DNA of 64,000 bases from Spirodela intermedia. Taxonomy: Eukaryota > Streptophyta > Magnoliopsida > Alismatales > Araceae. Shown piece after piece: positions 22,523 to 34,730 of this stretch. The stretch spans positions 5,648,259-5,712,258 of the forward strand of contig LR746266.1 of the NCBI GenBank assembly GCA_902729315.2. The letters are read 5' to 3'. The notes under the pieces are model-generated. The model did not search any database. It worked only from the letters and a program-made list of their open reading frames with translations, and was not told the DNA's origin. A program made the position numbers and the translations under genes. Numbering within the stretch: the stretch's first letter is position 1; each line of letters starts with the position of its first letter.

Positions 22523-23413
22523 TCAGTAGTGGGGCATGAGCTGGGAACTCTTGCCCTCCTCCCCGGAAATCACCCCCTTCTCCTCCGTGACCCTCAGCCA
22601 GATGCAGACGGCGGTGAAGCTGAGCAGTAGGCTGACGAGGCCGCTGCCGAGGCCGATTCCGACGATGGCCAGCACAGACAGGCCCCGCCCTCGCGACGGC
22701 GGCAGCGGGAACCCGTGCAGGCCCGGATTGCCGGCGAAGGAGCTGGCGTTGAAGCGTGGGAGACCCGTGCCGGAGACGTTGGTGAGGAGGACGGGGATGG
22801 GGCCCTCCAGCCGGTTGTAGCTGACGTCGAAGGTGGAGAGGCGCACAAGGAGGCCCAGCTGCTCAGGGATTTGGCCGGAGAGGAGGTTCCCGTGGAGGTC
22901 GATGACGTTGAGGTAGGCGCAGAGGGAGAGCTGCAGGGGGATGCTGCCGGAGAGGAGGTTGCCGGAGAGGTTGAGGACGGCGAGATTGACGAGGAACCGC
23001 AGGTCGGGTGGGATGGGCCCCTCGAGCTCGTTGGAGGACAGGTCGAGCGTCTGCAGGTTGGTGCAGTTGCCCAGGAAAGGGGAGATGCCGCCGCTCAAGG
23101 AGAGATTGGGCAGCGAGAGCTTGTAGACGCGGCCGTTGTTGCAGGTGGCCCCCTCGAGGTAGGAGGTGAACCCGTTGCAGGGGGAGGCGAAGTTGGGCCC
23201 CGTCCAGTTCCCCAGGCTTTTCTTCTTATCCTTCAAGGACCTGTACAGACTGGAGAGGCACACTTTGTCCTCCGCCTCCGCCTCCGCCATCGCCGCCCAG
23301 GGATGCTGCTGCTGCAGTAGCAGCAGCAGGAGAAAGAGAAGCAACACGAAGGAGAGCCCCCCAAACGCAGGGATTCGCAGCGGCGGCGGCGCCGCCGCCC
23401 CCGCCCCCGCCAT
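22523..23413 (-). CDS. RLP44: Receptor-like protein 44 (LRR receptor-like protein without kinase)
   Basis: RLP44 is a small plasma-membrane LRR protein that in Arabidopsis responds to altered cell-wall pectin and bridges BRI1/BAK1 (brassinosteroid) and phytosulfokine receptor signalling. This intronless gene gives 296 aa from the ATG at 23411-23413. A hydrophobic signal peptide ([20 protein letters not shown]) is followed by an N-terminal cap with paired cysteines ([15 protein letters not shown]) and four LRRs ([64 protein letters not shown]). Next are a juxtamembrane [18 protein letters not shown], one transmembrane segment (about 249-272) and a short cytosolic tail ending LMPHY. There is no kinase domain, as expected. 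N-glycosylation sites (NWT, NLS, NCT, NVS, NAS) are visible. Confidence 0.95.
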   Translation of the reverse strand: MAGAGAAAPPPLRIPAFGGLSFVLLLFLLLLLLQQQHPWAAMAEAEAEDKVCLSSLYRSLKDKKKSLGNWTGPNFASPCNGFTSYLEGATCNNGRVYKLSLPNLSLSGGISPFLGNCTNLQTLDLSSNELEGPIPPDLRFLVNLAVLNLSGNLLSGSIPLQLSLCAYLNVIDLHGNLLSGQIPEQLGLLVRLSTFDVSYNRLEGPIPVLLTNVSGTGLPRFNASSFAGNPGLHGFPLPPSRGRGLSVLAIVGIGLGSGLVSLLLSFTAVCIWLRVTEEKGVISGEEGKSSQLMPHY

Positions 23414-23768
23414 GGACTCCGGTAGAAGATCACAGCCGCAGGGGAGCGAATGCTGTCAACGCTGGCCTGGGCTTGGATAGAGAGAGGTTTTCCGTTGCGG
23501 TTCGTATCAGTACGATACCAGCACTCTCCGATGAGATCACCCCACCGAGCGACAGGAGTAATAAGCGCCTGCCAGAGAGTTTGAAGGAGAGGGCGGTGAC
23601 AGTTGTAATAAGCTCACTGCTCTTTGGATTATGCCGCCGGCAGTGGTGACGTCATCTCCGTGTCTAAGTCCCTTCCGACCGGCCCCCTACGGCATTTACT
23701 TCGTCGACGTCGCCAATTGGCATTGACGACGACGGCCTAACGCGGGTCTCTAACGCCTCCCGATAACC

Positions 23769-23806
<38 letters not shown>

Positions 23807-24323
23807 ACTAGAACCAGAGATCTCCGCCGCTCCCACACGGCGGCGGCGTTCGCCGGAGGAACCGCCGCGGGCGCAGGCAGGCAGGCAGGCTCAGAGAGCA
23901 GCGGCTGCAGTGCCCCGTTGACTTCTGCAGTGACCGCATATTCCGGCAATACTGATCGTGAGAACTACCCTTACAGTGCTGCGACATCCAGTAGAGAGAG
24001 ACAGAGAGCACCATCGCTTGAATTCTCGAAGATCCTCGGCACAAACCCACAGACGACCCAAACGGTCGCCGCCGCGATCAGCCGTCTGGTTACCTAATAA
24101 AAAACCATGTACAGTGGAGGCGGGGAGGGGGGTTCTCCTCCAAAAAGACGAAGAATAGATGTCGGACCAGCGAAACTGTACATCCTGCTTCCTCCGCAAC
24201 TCAAACTCGGGGTGTATAAAACCAGACGATCTCCCCTGGGGGCGGCGACGGCGGGTCGCGAGGAGGAGCTCGTCTGCTTGCAGTCATCCCTCCACGTCCA
24301 TGGAACCTGCGTCGCGAGGAGGG
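23414..24323. other. RLP44 promoter and bHLH 3' flank, with CT microsatellite
   Basis: This 0.9 kb lies between the RLP44 start and the bHLH stop, both on the minus strand. It contains a (CT)n tract at 23772-23805, which reads as (GA)n on the RLP44 coding strand upstream of the gene. No coding family was recognised. Confidence 0.5.
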
Positions 24324-26101
24324 TCAGCGGTGAAGATAGGGCTCCGAGTCAACGGAGAAGAAATGAGCCCTCTCCTCTGTTTCACCTGGGAGCTCGGAAC
24401 CAGGGCCGAGGCGGCTGCCGGAGAGGAAACCCATCACGGTATCGCCCCATAGATCCGGGACCTGCAAGCAGACAATCTAGTGGTGTGAATACAGAAAACC
24501 AGAGGAAGGGTAGAGAAGGGTAGGGTTCCCTCCTGGAAGAAAAGGAGAAGACTACCTGCGCTGCAGGGGAGAACCAGGCGAGAGGGCGTTTCAGCGCCGC
24601 CGCAGTTTCAGGGTTGCCGTCGATCTCCGGCAGGTTCGCGCCGTGCGGAAGCGGGAGACGGAATTGGTGGTAGGAGGTGGCGCCGCCGGGGGGATCGGAC
24701 CCGTTAGGGCCCAACGCTCCGGCTTGCAACAGGAGGATCTGCGGGGAGACGGAAATCCGTCGTCAATGACGGGGATTAGAGCATGGAAGGATGGATGGAT
24801 GATCTCTTGCTTAATCATATCATCTCACATCTTGCGAAAGGATCCGCTGGATATCCAGGTTCAGTTCTGGATTCACGGCGGCGAGCTTCATCGACAAGAA
24901 CTGTGGAATCAAATCGCATTAAGGCGATTAACGGGGAAGGACGTAAAGAAGATATGTCTGCAGGTTCTTCCGGATTATGACTACTTGGGCGGAGGGATAC
25001 CTCGACCTGTCGTTGCAGGGACTGTACGTAGTTGATGATCTCATCGAGCATCACGGCCTTGCCGGTTATCTATAACCAGAGAATGGAATCGATGCAGATC
25101 ACGGTTACTTTCAGGAAAAAACGAGCGTTCAGTGGGAGTTGGATGAACCCTAATCAGGGCTGGGCTACCTTGCTGCATCCGGGAACAAGGTGCTGAAGGA
25201 ACCTCATTCGTTCGCTGATCTTCTCTCTTCTCAACTGAATGAATGTCATGGAGATCAGAAGCCCGAGAGATTAAGATGGTAGGTTTCAGAGAAGAAAAAC
25301 CCTAAGCCGCGGGGAAGGGGGGGGGGGAAGAAGATCAGGCTGAGGAGGGCTCACCCTCTCTGCGAGGCTGTGGCTGTTCGTAGCCTGCCCTCGCTTGGCC
25401 CTGACATGAATGTAGTCCTCCCTCGTCGGATCATCCCCTTTATGAGAATTGGCTCCGTCCTCCCCATCCGCTCTGGGTTTCTTCAGGCTTTTCTCTCTCT
25501 TCTGCGCATCCTCAGAGGTCTGCAAATGAGACAGCCAATGGGTAAGCTCAGATTTGTCAGACGACGGTGAATCAGGTGACAGAGGACCAGGATATAAGGA
25601 ACCCACCCACGAAGCAGGAGGGTCTGATCCTCCTGGTGTCCGCCGCTTCTGCCCTCCTACGCCATTCTCGCCGGAGCAGGGGAGACTAGGGGAAGAGAGG
25701 GAAGGGAAATCCGCTGGCAGAGAGAAGGGATTCATGACATCGGAGATGTTCTCGCCACCGCCGAAGGGCAGGTGCCCCGGGATTTGATCGATCAAGCCCC
25801 CCATTCTCTCGTCTTCCCGCGCAAGAAAGCCGTAAGAAGACGCTGCCGACCGGATGAAATCCCCGCTCTGAGGCGCAGAGATGAACGGGTTCCAGTCGCT
25901 CACGAAGAATTGCTCGAGGTTGGCACCAGCAGCAGCAGCAGGAGGAGGAGGAGCGTCTCTTGTGACAGCCATTGAAATCGGAGAGGATTGTTCGGCCAGC
26001 TCCGAGCGCGGAGGCGTGGACTTTCTTGACGCCCTGAAGTTCACCGAGTCTCCGCCTCTGTGATCAAACCCAAGATCACTGGGCTCGTCCTCCACCCCCA
26101 T
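24324..26101 (-). CDS. bHLH transcription factor, subgroup XII (BPE/CIB/bHLH62-like)
   Basis: Six exons on the minus strand (26101-25355, 25234-25169, 25069-25001, 24900-24829, 24738-24556, 24461-24324) give 424 aa with clean phases. The protein starts MGVEDEPSDLGFDHRGGD, then a Ser/Pro-rich region, then a nuclear-type basic stretch. The bHLH is assembled across exons: DYIHVRAKRGQATNSHSLAE in exon 1, RREKISERMRFLQHLVPGC in exon 2, ITGKAVMLDEIINYVQSLQR in exon 3 and FLSMKLAAVNPELNLDIQ in exon 4. The His/Glu/Arg positions that read an E-box/G-box (CANNTG) are present, so DNA binding is expected. Relatives such as CIB1 and bHLH62 act in light-dependent flowering and growth. Usual family text reads QATDSHS; here it is QATNSHS. 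The last two exons are poorly conserved, so the stop at 24324 is the least certain point. Confidence 0.88.
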
Positions 26102-29100
26102 AGAGGCAGGCCGCCTGGTCAGTCTCTTCGGAGGAGATTATCCGCTGGAGGCTGAACTCGGAAGCTTTACGCTAAGCGCTCAAGAAGAGAAGAAGAAATG
26201 GCGAGCGTCAGAATCCAGTGGAAGAGAGAGACAGAGAGAGGCGGGAGGTGGGAGTGGAGCATGCGGAGCGAAATTAAGGACCCATCAGGTGAGAAATTGT
26301 GCCCGAGGGAGAGAGAGAGAGAGAAATCCTTGAGACGTGGGGAAGGCCTTTGAAAATTTCTTAGGCGGTAAGCAAGTCCAGACGAAACGAGACATCAGCC
26401 CGTCAGCTTTCCTGAAACCCTAAAAAATCGGAGCAGATGCAGGGCTAAAAGGTTCCATCGGACACCCCACTACGGCCCTCTGCGCAAGTCTCTCCTGCCC
26501 AGAGGTCGCTTACCCACCGTGGCCCTACAAAGACCGGGTGATCGCAGGCTAGAGAGAGAGAGGGAGGACGGAGAGAGATAGAGAGAGAGAGGCTGCTCTG
26601 GGTAAAACAAGAATCAAGATGAACAGGGTTTTACGTAATCATGCGGGAGTAATTCTTTTCCCTCGTCCTGTCTCCTTGTAAACATTAAATGGTCCGATTT
26701 AATGCGCTTTTACTGCTATTCTACTATTTCCCCTTTCCCTTTTGCAGAGAGCGCAGGGAGGGTTCTTCCCTTCGGCCCCAAGCTTGCTCGAGATCTTTTG
26801 CTGACACTCCGCCACCCAATTCTTTCACTCCCCAACCAGTTAGCCACCGCCAGCCTCCTCCTTTCATCTTTCTCTCTGTATTTTACTCCCCAAACATGTG
26901 GGGAGCCTGTCATCATTTTCCTGCGTCCCCTGTATTCGCGGCGGTCAAACTATTCTTCCCATCCATTAGCAGCGGCCGAAACCACTGGAGGGTTATCCTC
27001 TTCGGCCCCAATTCCGGTGAACCGTCGGCGGTTTCTCCGGTCACCGTCGAAATGCCCCACGGGGCCTCTGTTCCTCGAAGGGACGATGCTCTGTTCTCTC
27101 CGATCTACAGGCGCCGCCGCGAACTTTGACGACAGAGATCGATGAACTGGAAGCCACAGCAGGAGGAGGCTTCCGGTGGAGGACGAAAGGGATCCTTCAC
27201 TGGGCTGTCCTCTCTGTCTCTCGTCTGTCGAGCGGCGGCCAGAGAATCCGAGGCAGCGCCGGCCGAGTTGCAGGGAAAGCCTCGAAATTCTGGGCATCTT
27301 CCCCCTCCCCCGCCATCCTTTCCGCCCCATCGACGGCAATCAGTCGCCATCGGTTCCACTGAAAATTAGGAAGCTCCCGTTGATGCTGATCGTCGTCCTT
27401 GGAAACACTTTTACGCTTTTACTTGGCCAATCGCTCAAAGTAAAAATTAGACATCCATTGACCCCCGTTTTAAACTCGATCACGGCTGACATCTTGACAC
27501 CATTGACCGGCTGCAAAAATTCCAACGCAGAGAGAGAGACAGAGAAGGGGGGAGAGAGGTGGGAGAAGAAGCCAGGGAAACCGGCGGCTACAGATGTTAA
27601 CGCCGTGGCCGCAAAAGCATTTGAGCTTGACAGCGATCCGAGGACCTCGTCTAAATGTTATTCCATAAGTTGACCTTTAATATCCGAAAATGACAATAAC
27701 ATGCGACGACATTTTTCATAGTCCGCTTGACGAAAGAGAGAGAGTTAAATGGGCAGTCATGGAACAGGCGTAGGACTTGAACTTGAGTCAAAGAACTCCA
27801 GCTTCTATGAAAAATCTTCCGGCTCTCTGGAGTGGGTTAAAAGTTGGCCCCCCGAATGTAAGGGATTAAGTCAACGGCACGTCGTGGGCTTAGATACATC
27901 TAGAAACCCTTTCATGCTGTTAAAACGTTGAGTTAGTTTTAATTTAATGCCTGAGGACCAGATCTACCCACCCAGTATTAGTCAAAAGCCATGCTATTTC
28001 CCTAAGAAGACTTTCCAATAAGCACGTCGATCGCGGGGCACCAAGGCTTATAAATAACATATCACCACCACCACACAGTGACGCTAGCTCAGAGGTTGCC
28101 CAGTCTTGGCATCTTTTACAGAGCCTAGACTTAACCGGGGAGGTGGGGACGAAGAAAAATCCGGAGCCTAGGTCAGGCTCTCAATGGACTCTAGCCATGC
28201 ACCGTGAAGAGAGAGAGAGAGAGAGAGAGGCACGAGGAGCTTCACGAGCCCGTTGAAGCGGCAACAGTAATCACTGCTCCAAACCCTAAAAAGCTAATTC
28301 AACCATTGGCGAAACCCTAAGCGCCTGTCGCCTGAACAGTTAACGCATCAAATAATGAGGTTCCGCCGAGGAGTAAGAGAGTAGTATGTTCGACATCCGT
28401 CATTACCTTGAAGACGCCTCCTTCCCTCCCCTCAGCACCTCTCCGCCGTGCCGGCGATCTCCTCCCGTAGTCGACTCTCTTCTCTCGAGGGCTCGGCTTT
28501 CGCCAGCCGGCCGGCGCCGCCAGCCAAAAACGCCAACGCCCATCAGGAACCTTGAAAGGCCGCGAGAAAGGAAGAACAACTCATCATGGATGTCGGGGTC
28601 TCTTGAGCAGAAGAACCGACCGTTGCACGCGGCGGCGGAGAACCAGAATCATCACCTCCATGGCCGACGCAGAAACCAACCCGCCCTCGAAATCGGGCTC
28701 ACGCTGTCGAACGAGGAAGAGAGAGAAGAAAGTAAGAACAAGCGATCCACAACAGCCGAGCGACGGCCGGAGGCGTGATCTCAAAGTCAGCGCGAATTGT
28801 CTCGTGGTCACGATACCCTCCCCGAAGCTATCAATGACGACGACCACCCAGACCTTGGGTTTCCTTGAATTACTCACGCATTCTCATCTCAGATGTTGAC
28901 CTCGCCCCGTGCATCCATTCCTCGTTATTTCCGCGTGTCCCCCCGGACTTTGGTCCCGGAACTAAGTCAACGCGAACCTCAGAGAGAGAGAGAGGGATAA
29001 TGGTGAGCCCATTAAAAACTGAGATTAATACTTAAAAACGTGGATAATGCAGAAACGCATCCAACGTTCTGCGATCCGGCCCATTTCACTGGCACGCGCT

Positions 29101-29670
29101 GATTTGGGCCTGGCCCAGTTAGCATTTCTCTTGAATGATTAAATGGGCCAAAAAAGCCACGTGCGAGAGCCCAATAAATAGGAGTCACGGTCAAAAACGA
29201 AGTCAACAGTCTAGGTCAACGTAAGATTTGGTGGTGGGGGGTGATTCGGAGGGCATCCTGGAGTGACGTGTCACACCCGGCTTCATCTTGACTGGAGGAG
29301 CCGCACTATCCCGTCTTTTCTTTTACAGAAAAGAAAAGCGAAAGAGAAAAGGAAACGGGGGAGTTAAAAACGAAAAAAAGGAAAGAGAAAGTAAATGTCC
29401 CCTGGCCCATTAATGGGCCCATTAACGCCGTTCATCGAGCATTAAGTCTGGCGACTTAAAAGCCCATTAACCCACCCACACACTGACCTTAGCCCCACCC
29501 TTTCCCCGGACGTCCCGGGCCGGGTGCGGGTTAGGGCCTTAAAATCCAGCCCGGCGGGGAAATCTGTTCGACCCATCCGCCGCCAGCCTTCTTCTTCCGC
29601 CGTGTGAAGACAAGGGTGGAGGACGCCCCCAGGGTTTCCATTGCTGACCTTGTCCCCAACCTCTGTTAAG

Positions 29671-29738
<68 letters not shown>

Positions 29739-30311
29739 CTTCCCCGTGGAAGAGGGGGGCGGGGGGGAGCAAGGTTGAGGTTGCGCGGGACCTAGAGAGA
29801 GAGAGAGAGAGGAGGCGGCTGTGCCCCGAAGCTGAACTTTAAATGAAGTAGACGTCCACAGTAGTAGTCCCTGCCGCGTGAGAAGAGGCAGCGCAGAAGG
29901 GGCCCCTCCCGCTGAGCCTCGGGTTAGAGAAAGGAGAGAGAGAGAGAGAGAGTCCCGACATGCTGGGGCCCCTCGACGAGGAGTCTGACTTCAGAATTCG
30001 CCCTTCTCTCGGCCGTACGACAGATATGGTGTGAAGATCGGTGTATACGAGCCGGTGATGAGACCGTGGCGATGGAGTGAGCATCGCCGGCTGGAGATCG
30101 GCGAAGTTATGATCGTATAACGAGGTGGGAATGTCGGGCAGCGGCGGGGGAGAAGTATCCGTCGGCGGGGGGTAGCCGATGAGGGAGGGAATGATGTCAG
30201 AAGAGTGATGCGGTCGGAAGGCCAGGTCAACCATCATCACTGGGAATTGAGTAACACTATCATGGATGGCGCCCCCGAAAGCTGCAGTTACAACGAAATT
30301 CAAAGACAGCG
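26102..30311. other. Intergenic, rich in GA tracts and telobox/site II elements; no gene seen
   Basis: This region lies upstream of the bHLH gene and downstream of AINTEGUMENTA. It holds telobox-like AAACCCTAA copies near 26,417, 28,276 and 28,312, site II-like TGGCCCATTAATGGGCCCAT near 29,403-29,422, and several (GA)n tracts including a long one at 29675-29736. Open frames of 60-160 codons occur on both strands but show no family, domain or splicing support. The left end should include the bHLH promoter and 5' UTR. Confidence 0.5.
29675..29736. repeat. (GA)n microsatellite, about 62 bp
   Basis: An uninterrupted run of GA dinucleotides, the longest in the gene-rich arm. It lies about 0.6 kb past the AINTEGUMENTA stop. 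GA repeats are targets of plant BBR/BPC GAGA-binding proteins, but such a role here is only possible, not shown. Confidence 0.95.
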
Positions 30312-33300
30312 CTAGATGGATTCGGACCAGGCGGCGAAGACCGGGATTTGACCCACGGGGATCGCAGGCCTGATCTGGGCCGCCGCCGGCACCCAGGAGT
30401 TGAGAGGGGCCGTCCGGGGGAACACCATGGAGACGCCACCCCTGTCGGGGCTCTCCTCCCTGGAGCTGCTGTTCAGAGTGGTCACGAAGGAGGACGCCGC
30501 CACGTTCTTCAGCTGGGCGGCGGAGTCCTCGATCCTCTCCACCGAGTCCATCGCCAACAGCCCATGGAAAGCCGGCGGTATGGACGCCGTCGGCTTCTGG
30601 TTATGATGGGTCGTCTTCCACACCGGATTGGCGTTCTGCTCCTCCGACAGCTCCGTCGCCCTGGTGATGTTGTTCTCCCCCGGAGGAGCGGCGCTGTTTC
30701 CGGCTCCGGCGGCGGTTTTCCTCCGGGCAAGATCCCCGGAGAGCAAGGTGCTGCTGGCCGTTATCTTCTCGACGTCGTATCTGGTTATATCGAAGTTGGT
30801 GACGGCGTTGGCCCCGCGGAACTTGATGGCGGCGATGTCATACGCCTCGGCCGCTTCCTCCTGCGTGCCTGAAAAAAGACCCAAAGTCTTGAGAACCTAG
30901 AGAAAGCTCGATCGACAGGAATATCCATGGATTTGAATCAGAAGAGCCTGCGCAGAGGAAAGCCAGCAGAAGCATGATTGCCTCCTCTATTCGCTTTCGC
31001 CTTTTGCAGCATTCGTGGATTCAGCCTTACTAAAAGAACAGTCACTGGTTTTTCCTCTCAGCAGCGGTTTGAACGTGAATGGGGAGGGGAGAGGTACATA
31101 GACCCCCACCCACTCTATGTAGTAGTAGCCGGCATCATTGACGAGAATTATAGATCAAACACAGAGCGTTTCGAACTTACTGAATGTGCCGAGATAGAGA
31201 TCCTTGTTCCCCGCCACCCTGCCGATCCGAGCCTGCCATCTCCCATGTTGATGATGCCTGAAGGGCCGACGAAGACGATCAAAGTTAGAACAGTGATGGA
31301 ATTTCCCAGCCGATGACCTCTTCTGGACAGGCGCGAGACGATAATACCTTGTGACTCCTCGATACATGGATGCGCCCCTCGAGAATCCGCTGCTCTTTCT
31401 GGCAGAGTCGAGGAGAGGAGATATTAGCGGCAGTGGGCAGAGGAAGAGCGGTATAATTGAGGGAAGAGACCCAGGTCACCTTCTGAGATGGGCGACGTAC
31501 TCCTGCCTGCTCATGTTCTTCATGTCTTCGAGCTCTCCCTGGTAGCCTTCAATCTGCATAAAACCCGGCCAGGCCACCATCAAACCATCGTTCCCCACCT
31601 ACCATGAGTGAGAGGGGGGGAGGAGCTGACCATTACCGGGAAGTTGATGTGGGTCGAGGGCCCCCAGTACTTGAGCGCAGCTAGATCGTAAGCCCTCGCA
31701 GCTTTCTCTTCCGTGTCGTAACCCCCTGAGAGCGAGAGATAGCAGGCCGCTGAGCTGAGCGCAGATTAATCTATTAAAACGATGAAGCTGCAGGAGGAGA
31801 GGCTGCTCACCCAGATAAACTGAAGCCCAGGGAGATCATTCCCACCGGAGACATGGCAGAGAGAGAATAAACGAGGTCAGCCGACGGAAGAGGAGGAGAA
31901 AGAGAAGATTGATGAGTCTGGAACGTGTCCGTGTACCAACCTTGCCGGCCCTTCCTGGTCTGCCCTTCCTTCTTGCAGCTGTTGTCCCATAGATGAGCTT
32001 CGTATCTACCGGTCCATCTATGCCTGAACAAAATTCGGCTCTTAAGAAACAGGAAAGAAGAGGCGGAGATCGCCATGAAACCCACCCAACTCAAGCATGG
32101 TCCACATGATCTTCATGAGACGATGGTGGTGGGGAGAGGGTACAAATTTTATGTACACCGAGTAAATATAATAAGAAATGTTAAAGCGAACAAAGCGCAC
32201 GAAGGTAAGAGTAGCGGGTGTTGGCATTAAGGGGGCATCAGCATTCGAAACACGCACAGAGCTGACTCGAGGGGCTAGAGAGAGAGTTCCCTAGGGCTTG
32301 AAGACTAACCTGGTAACGCCTCTATACTGCGATGTCCTCTGTCCAAATGTGTCGATGGACTTACGATGGACGGTCTGCTTCTGGCCAGCCCTCCCATTAG
32401 CCCTCTTCTTCATGGTGTCGAAAGTCATGCACTGGTTTGCTCCGGCGGGAGAAATCTGCTGGGGAGCGGTGACGCAGCTGGACTGAGAGCCTGGGCTCAT
32501 GGACAAGCTCAGTGGCTGCAAATCCCCGTAGCCCACTGCACCAACAGACCCAACCGCTGGCTCGTTCGCCAGCCCATCGCCGGGGGCGCTGTAGTGCCTG
32601 GCAACCCAGTTCTTCAAGCAAGGAATCCCGTCTCCGGCCATTGGCTCCTCCAGCGCGGCCTGGTAGAAGTCATGCCCTGTAAGACCAGAGCACATACCTT
32701 CCTGCAAGGGCTGGAAATACGTCTGGGGGTGCTCCTGTTGTCTCTGTTCTACCGGAATATGCTGCCGGAAGGGCTGATGGAGGAGGTCCATTGGGTGGCT
32801 TCTACTGCCACCAGATCCATGGTTTTGGTGATAGTACAAGCTGTCGAGGCTTAGGGCCATGGCTTCACTGTCGTTGCTCCCGTACGGATGGGTCCCCATA
32901 TTTGGGCCGCCGCCGAGGAAATCTTCCAGTTTTGGGGATGGAGTTGGCGCTATTGCTTCATTAAATTGATGTTGAAAAAAGGGGGGAAGAAAAGTCAGAA
33001 CAGAAGCGGAAGGAGACTTGTTTTGAAGCCGCGAGCAGAAACTCGGCGGAAGAAAGGAAGAAAATAGAAGGAATTGAGGACCTTCTTGCTGCGATCTGCT
33101 GAGAGCTTCCATGATGCAGAGCGAGCCGTCGGATTTCAGTGGCATGACGGCGAGCTGCGAGCAGAACGCCCCATTGCTCCCTTCGACGCCGTAGCAGATG
33201 TCGGACTGAGGGGAGAGGAAGAAGCTGCTGGTCACAGCAGGAGAAACAGAAGCCGGAGTGGACTGAGCTTGAGGATGATGGCCCTGATGACTCGGGTGAT

Positions 33301-33382
33301 GATGCGGGTCAGCCGCAACCTCCATGCTTATGTTGGGAGAGAGGGAGAAACCCAGCCAGCCACCATTGTTGATAGACTTCAT
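30312..33382 (-). CDS. ANT: AINTEGUMENTA (euANT AP2-domain transcription factor)
   Basis: ANT promotes cell proliferation and organ growth in lateral organs and ovules. Nine exons on the minus strand (33382-33082, 32949-32310, 32023-31941, 31819-31811, 31725-31637, 31553-31480, 31398-31348, 31257-31181, 30868-30312) give 626 aa. The ATG at 33380-33382 is the first in frame. euANT motifs are present: WLGFSLSP near the start, PKLEDFLGG, and TFGQRTS before AP2 repeat 1. ANT-specific text includes [50 protein letters not shown] and the C-terminal PVFAAW. AP2 repeat 1 (about 307-373) contains [20 protein letters not shown] and YLGGYD. The linker is followed by repeat 2 (about 409-467) with [20 protein letters not shown] and [20 protein letters not shown]. 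The 9-nt exon 4 is typical of AP2/ANT genes. The end ([10 protein letters not shown]) separates it from BABY BOOM and PLETHORA. Confidence 0.97.
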
Positions 33383-34730
33383 CCTTTCTGCTCTTCCCTC
33401 GCCGCTTACCACAGATTCCTTCTAACAAGGGATATCAATCATTGGACAGCAGAGAGCTCTCATGGAGAGGGCACCAGACTCCACTCACTCCTTCCACAAA
33501 CCTTCTCTCCTACCACCCACCCACATTCCAACTCTGAGAAAGAACATGCAACACAGAGGTGGAGGAGACCAGAATTAGGCCCTTTAAACAGAGCAAAACG
33601 AATGAGTTGCAGCAAGCAAATGCAGGGACGCTCCGACCCCTCCCTCATTCCATAGGGATCTGTGTTCCGAGATAGACCTTATTTATAGCTTTTGTTCTTC
33701 TTCTCCCCCCCTCCTGCTTTTTCCCGTATGAGGTTCGGACCCTAATAAAGCCTTGGCCAGGAAGAGCGATTCAAAACCTCCCAGCTAATTAATTAGCTTT
33801 CACCTCTCCTCCTCCTTCCTCCTCCCGCTCTCAGAGCAGAGAACCAGTAGTATCTAGCGGGTCTGAGTGTCCAAGGCAAAACAAGGCTGCTTTTCTTTTG
33901 CCGGTCTCATGGGCGCCATGAGATAAAATTGACAGGGAGGACAACTGTCCAACCAGTCAATTCACAACAGCAACAGTGCTAGCTCTGTACAAGTAGCCTG
34001 CGCTGCAACCCCAGCACCCAATTAAAACTTTTATTTTGGCCATTATAATACCACACCCTTCGCCAAAACAAAAAGAAAAAAAGCTTATGTGCCCTTCCCT
34101 GTATAGCCTTCGGTTTGAAAACCGAGAGAGAGAGAGAGGAGAGAAAGTTGGATTAAACATGTTTGACCGAAGATGATAGAAAGAAGATGGACCAATGTCC
34201 CACGCAATCCATCGTTACGTTTCCCCCAGTTGCTGGCGTAAGTCAACGGATCGTTCCTCGAAGATATTCAAAAATGCCTCTAGATAAAACGTGCCTGCGG
34301 ACAAAGGATTGGACGAGGTCTCAGAAACAGGAATGATGAGCAAGAAGCCCGGAAACAAGATAAGGTCCTCTCCGGTCTGCCGAAGATGGAAACGGAAAAA
34401 ATTTAGTTCGGGTCATGTAAGCGACTCTCGTCTTCGGCTTCCAAGCTCACGCAGGTTCTAATTCAAGGAGTTCTCGGCTGCCATTAGTGAAAGATGAGTG
34501 CGGATGAAGGGCCTTCTGTCACTTCTTGCGTGCAAATCGTTAGCGAAGGATGAGTGCGGATGATCCCTTTTGGGAGAACAGGGCAGAAAATTAGTGAGCA
34601 GAATGAGGGGATCTGTTGGGCTCCGGTAGGTCCTCCTCCCCGTGTATCTTTCGATTACTATCATGATGACTGGATCCACCAATTCCTCTCTGCAGCAGAA
34701 CTTTGGCAAAAGAACGATACCTCTTATCTT

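Noticed and set aside
26689-27673. Open frames of 146-165 codons in the intergenic region
   Set aside because: They overlap in several frames and strands, have no recognisable motifs or splice pattern, and look like chance in GC-rich DNA.
30312-33382. BABY BOOM or PLETHORA identity for the AP2 gene
   Set aside because: The N-terminal [15 protein letters not shown] block, the [15 protein letters not shown] block and the C-terminal PVFAAW are specific to AINTEGUMENTA.
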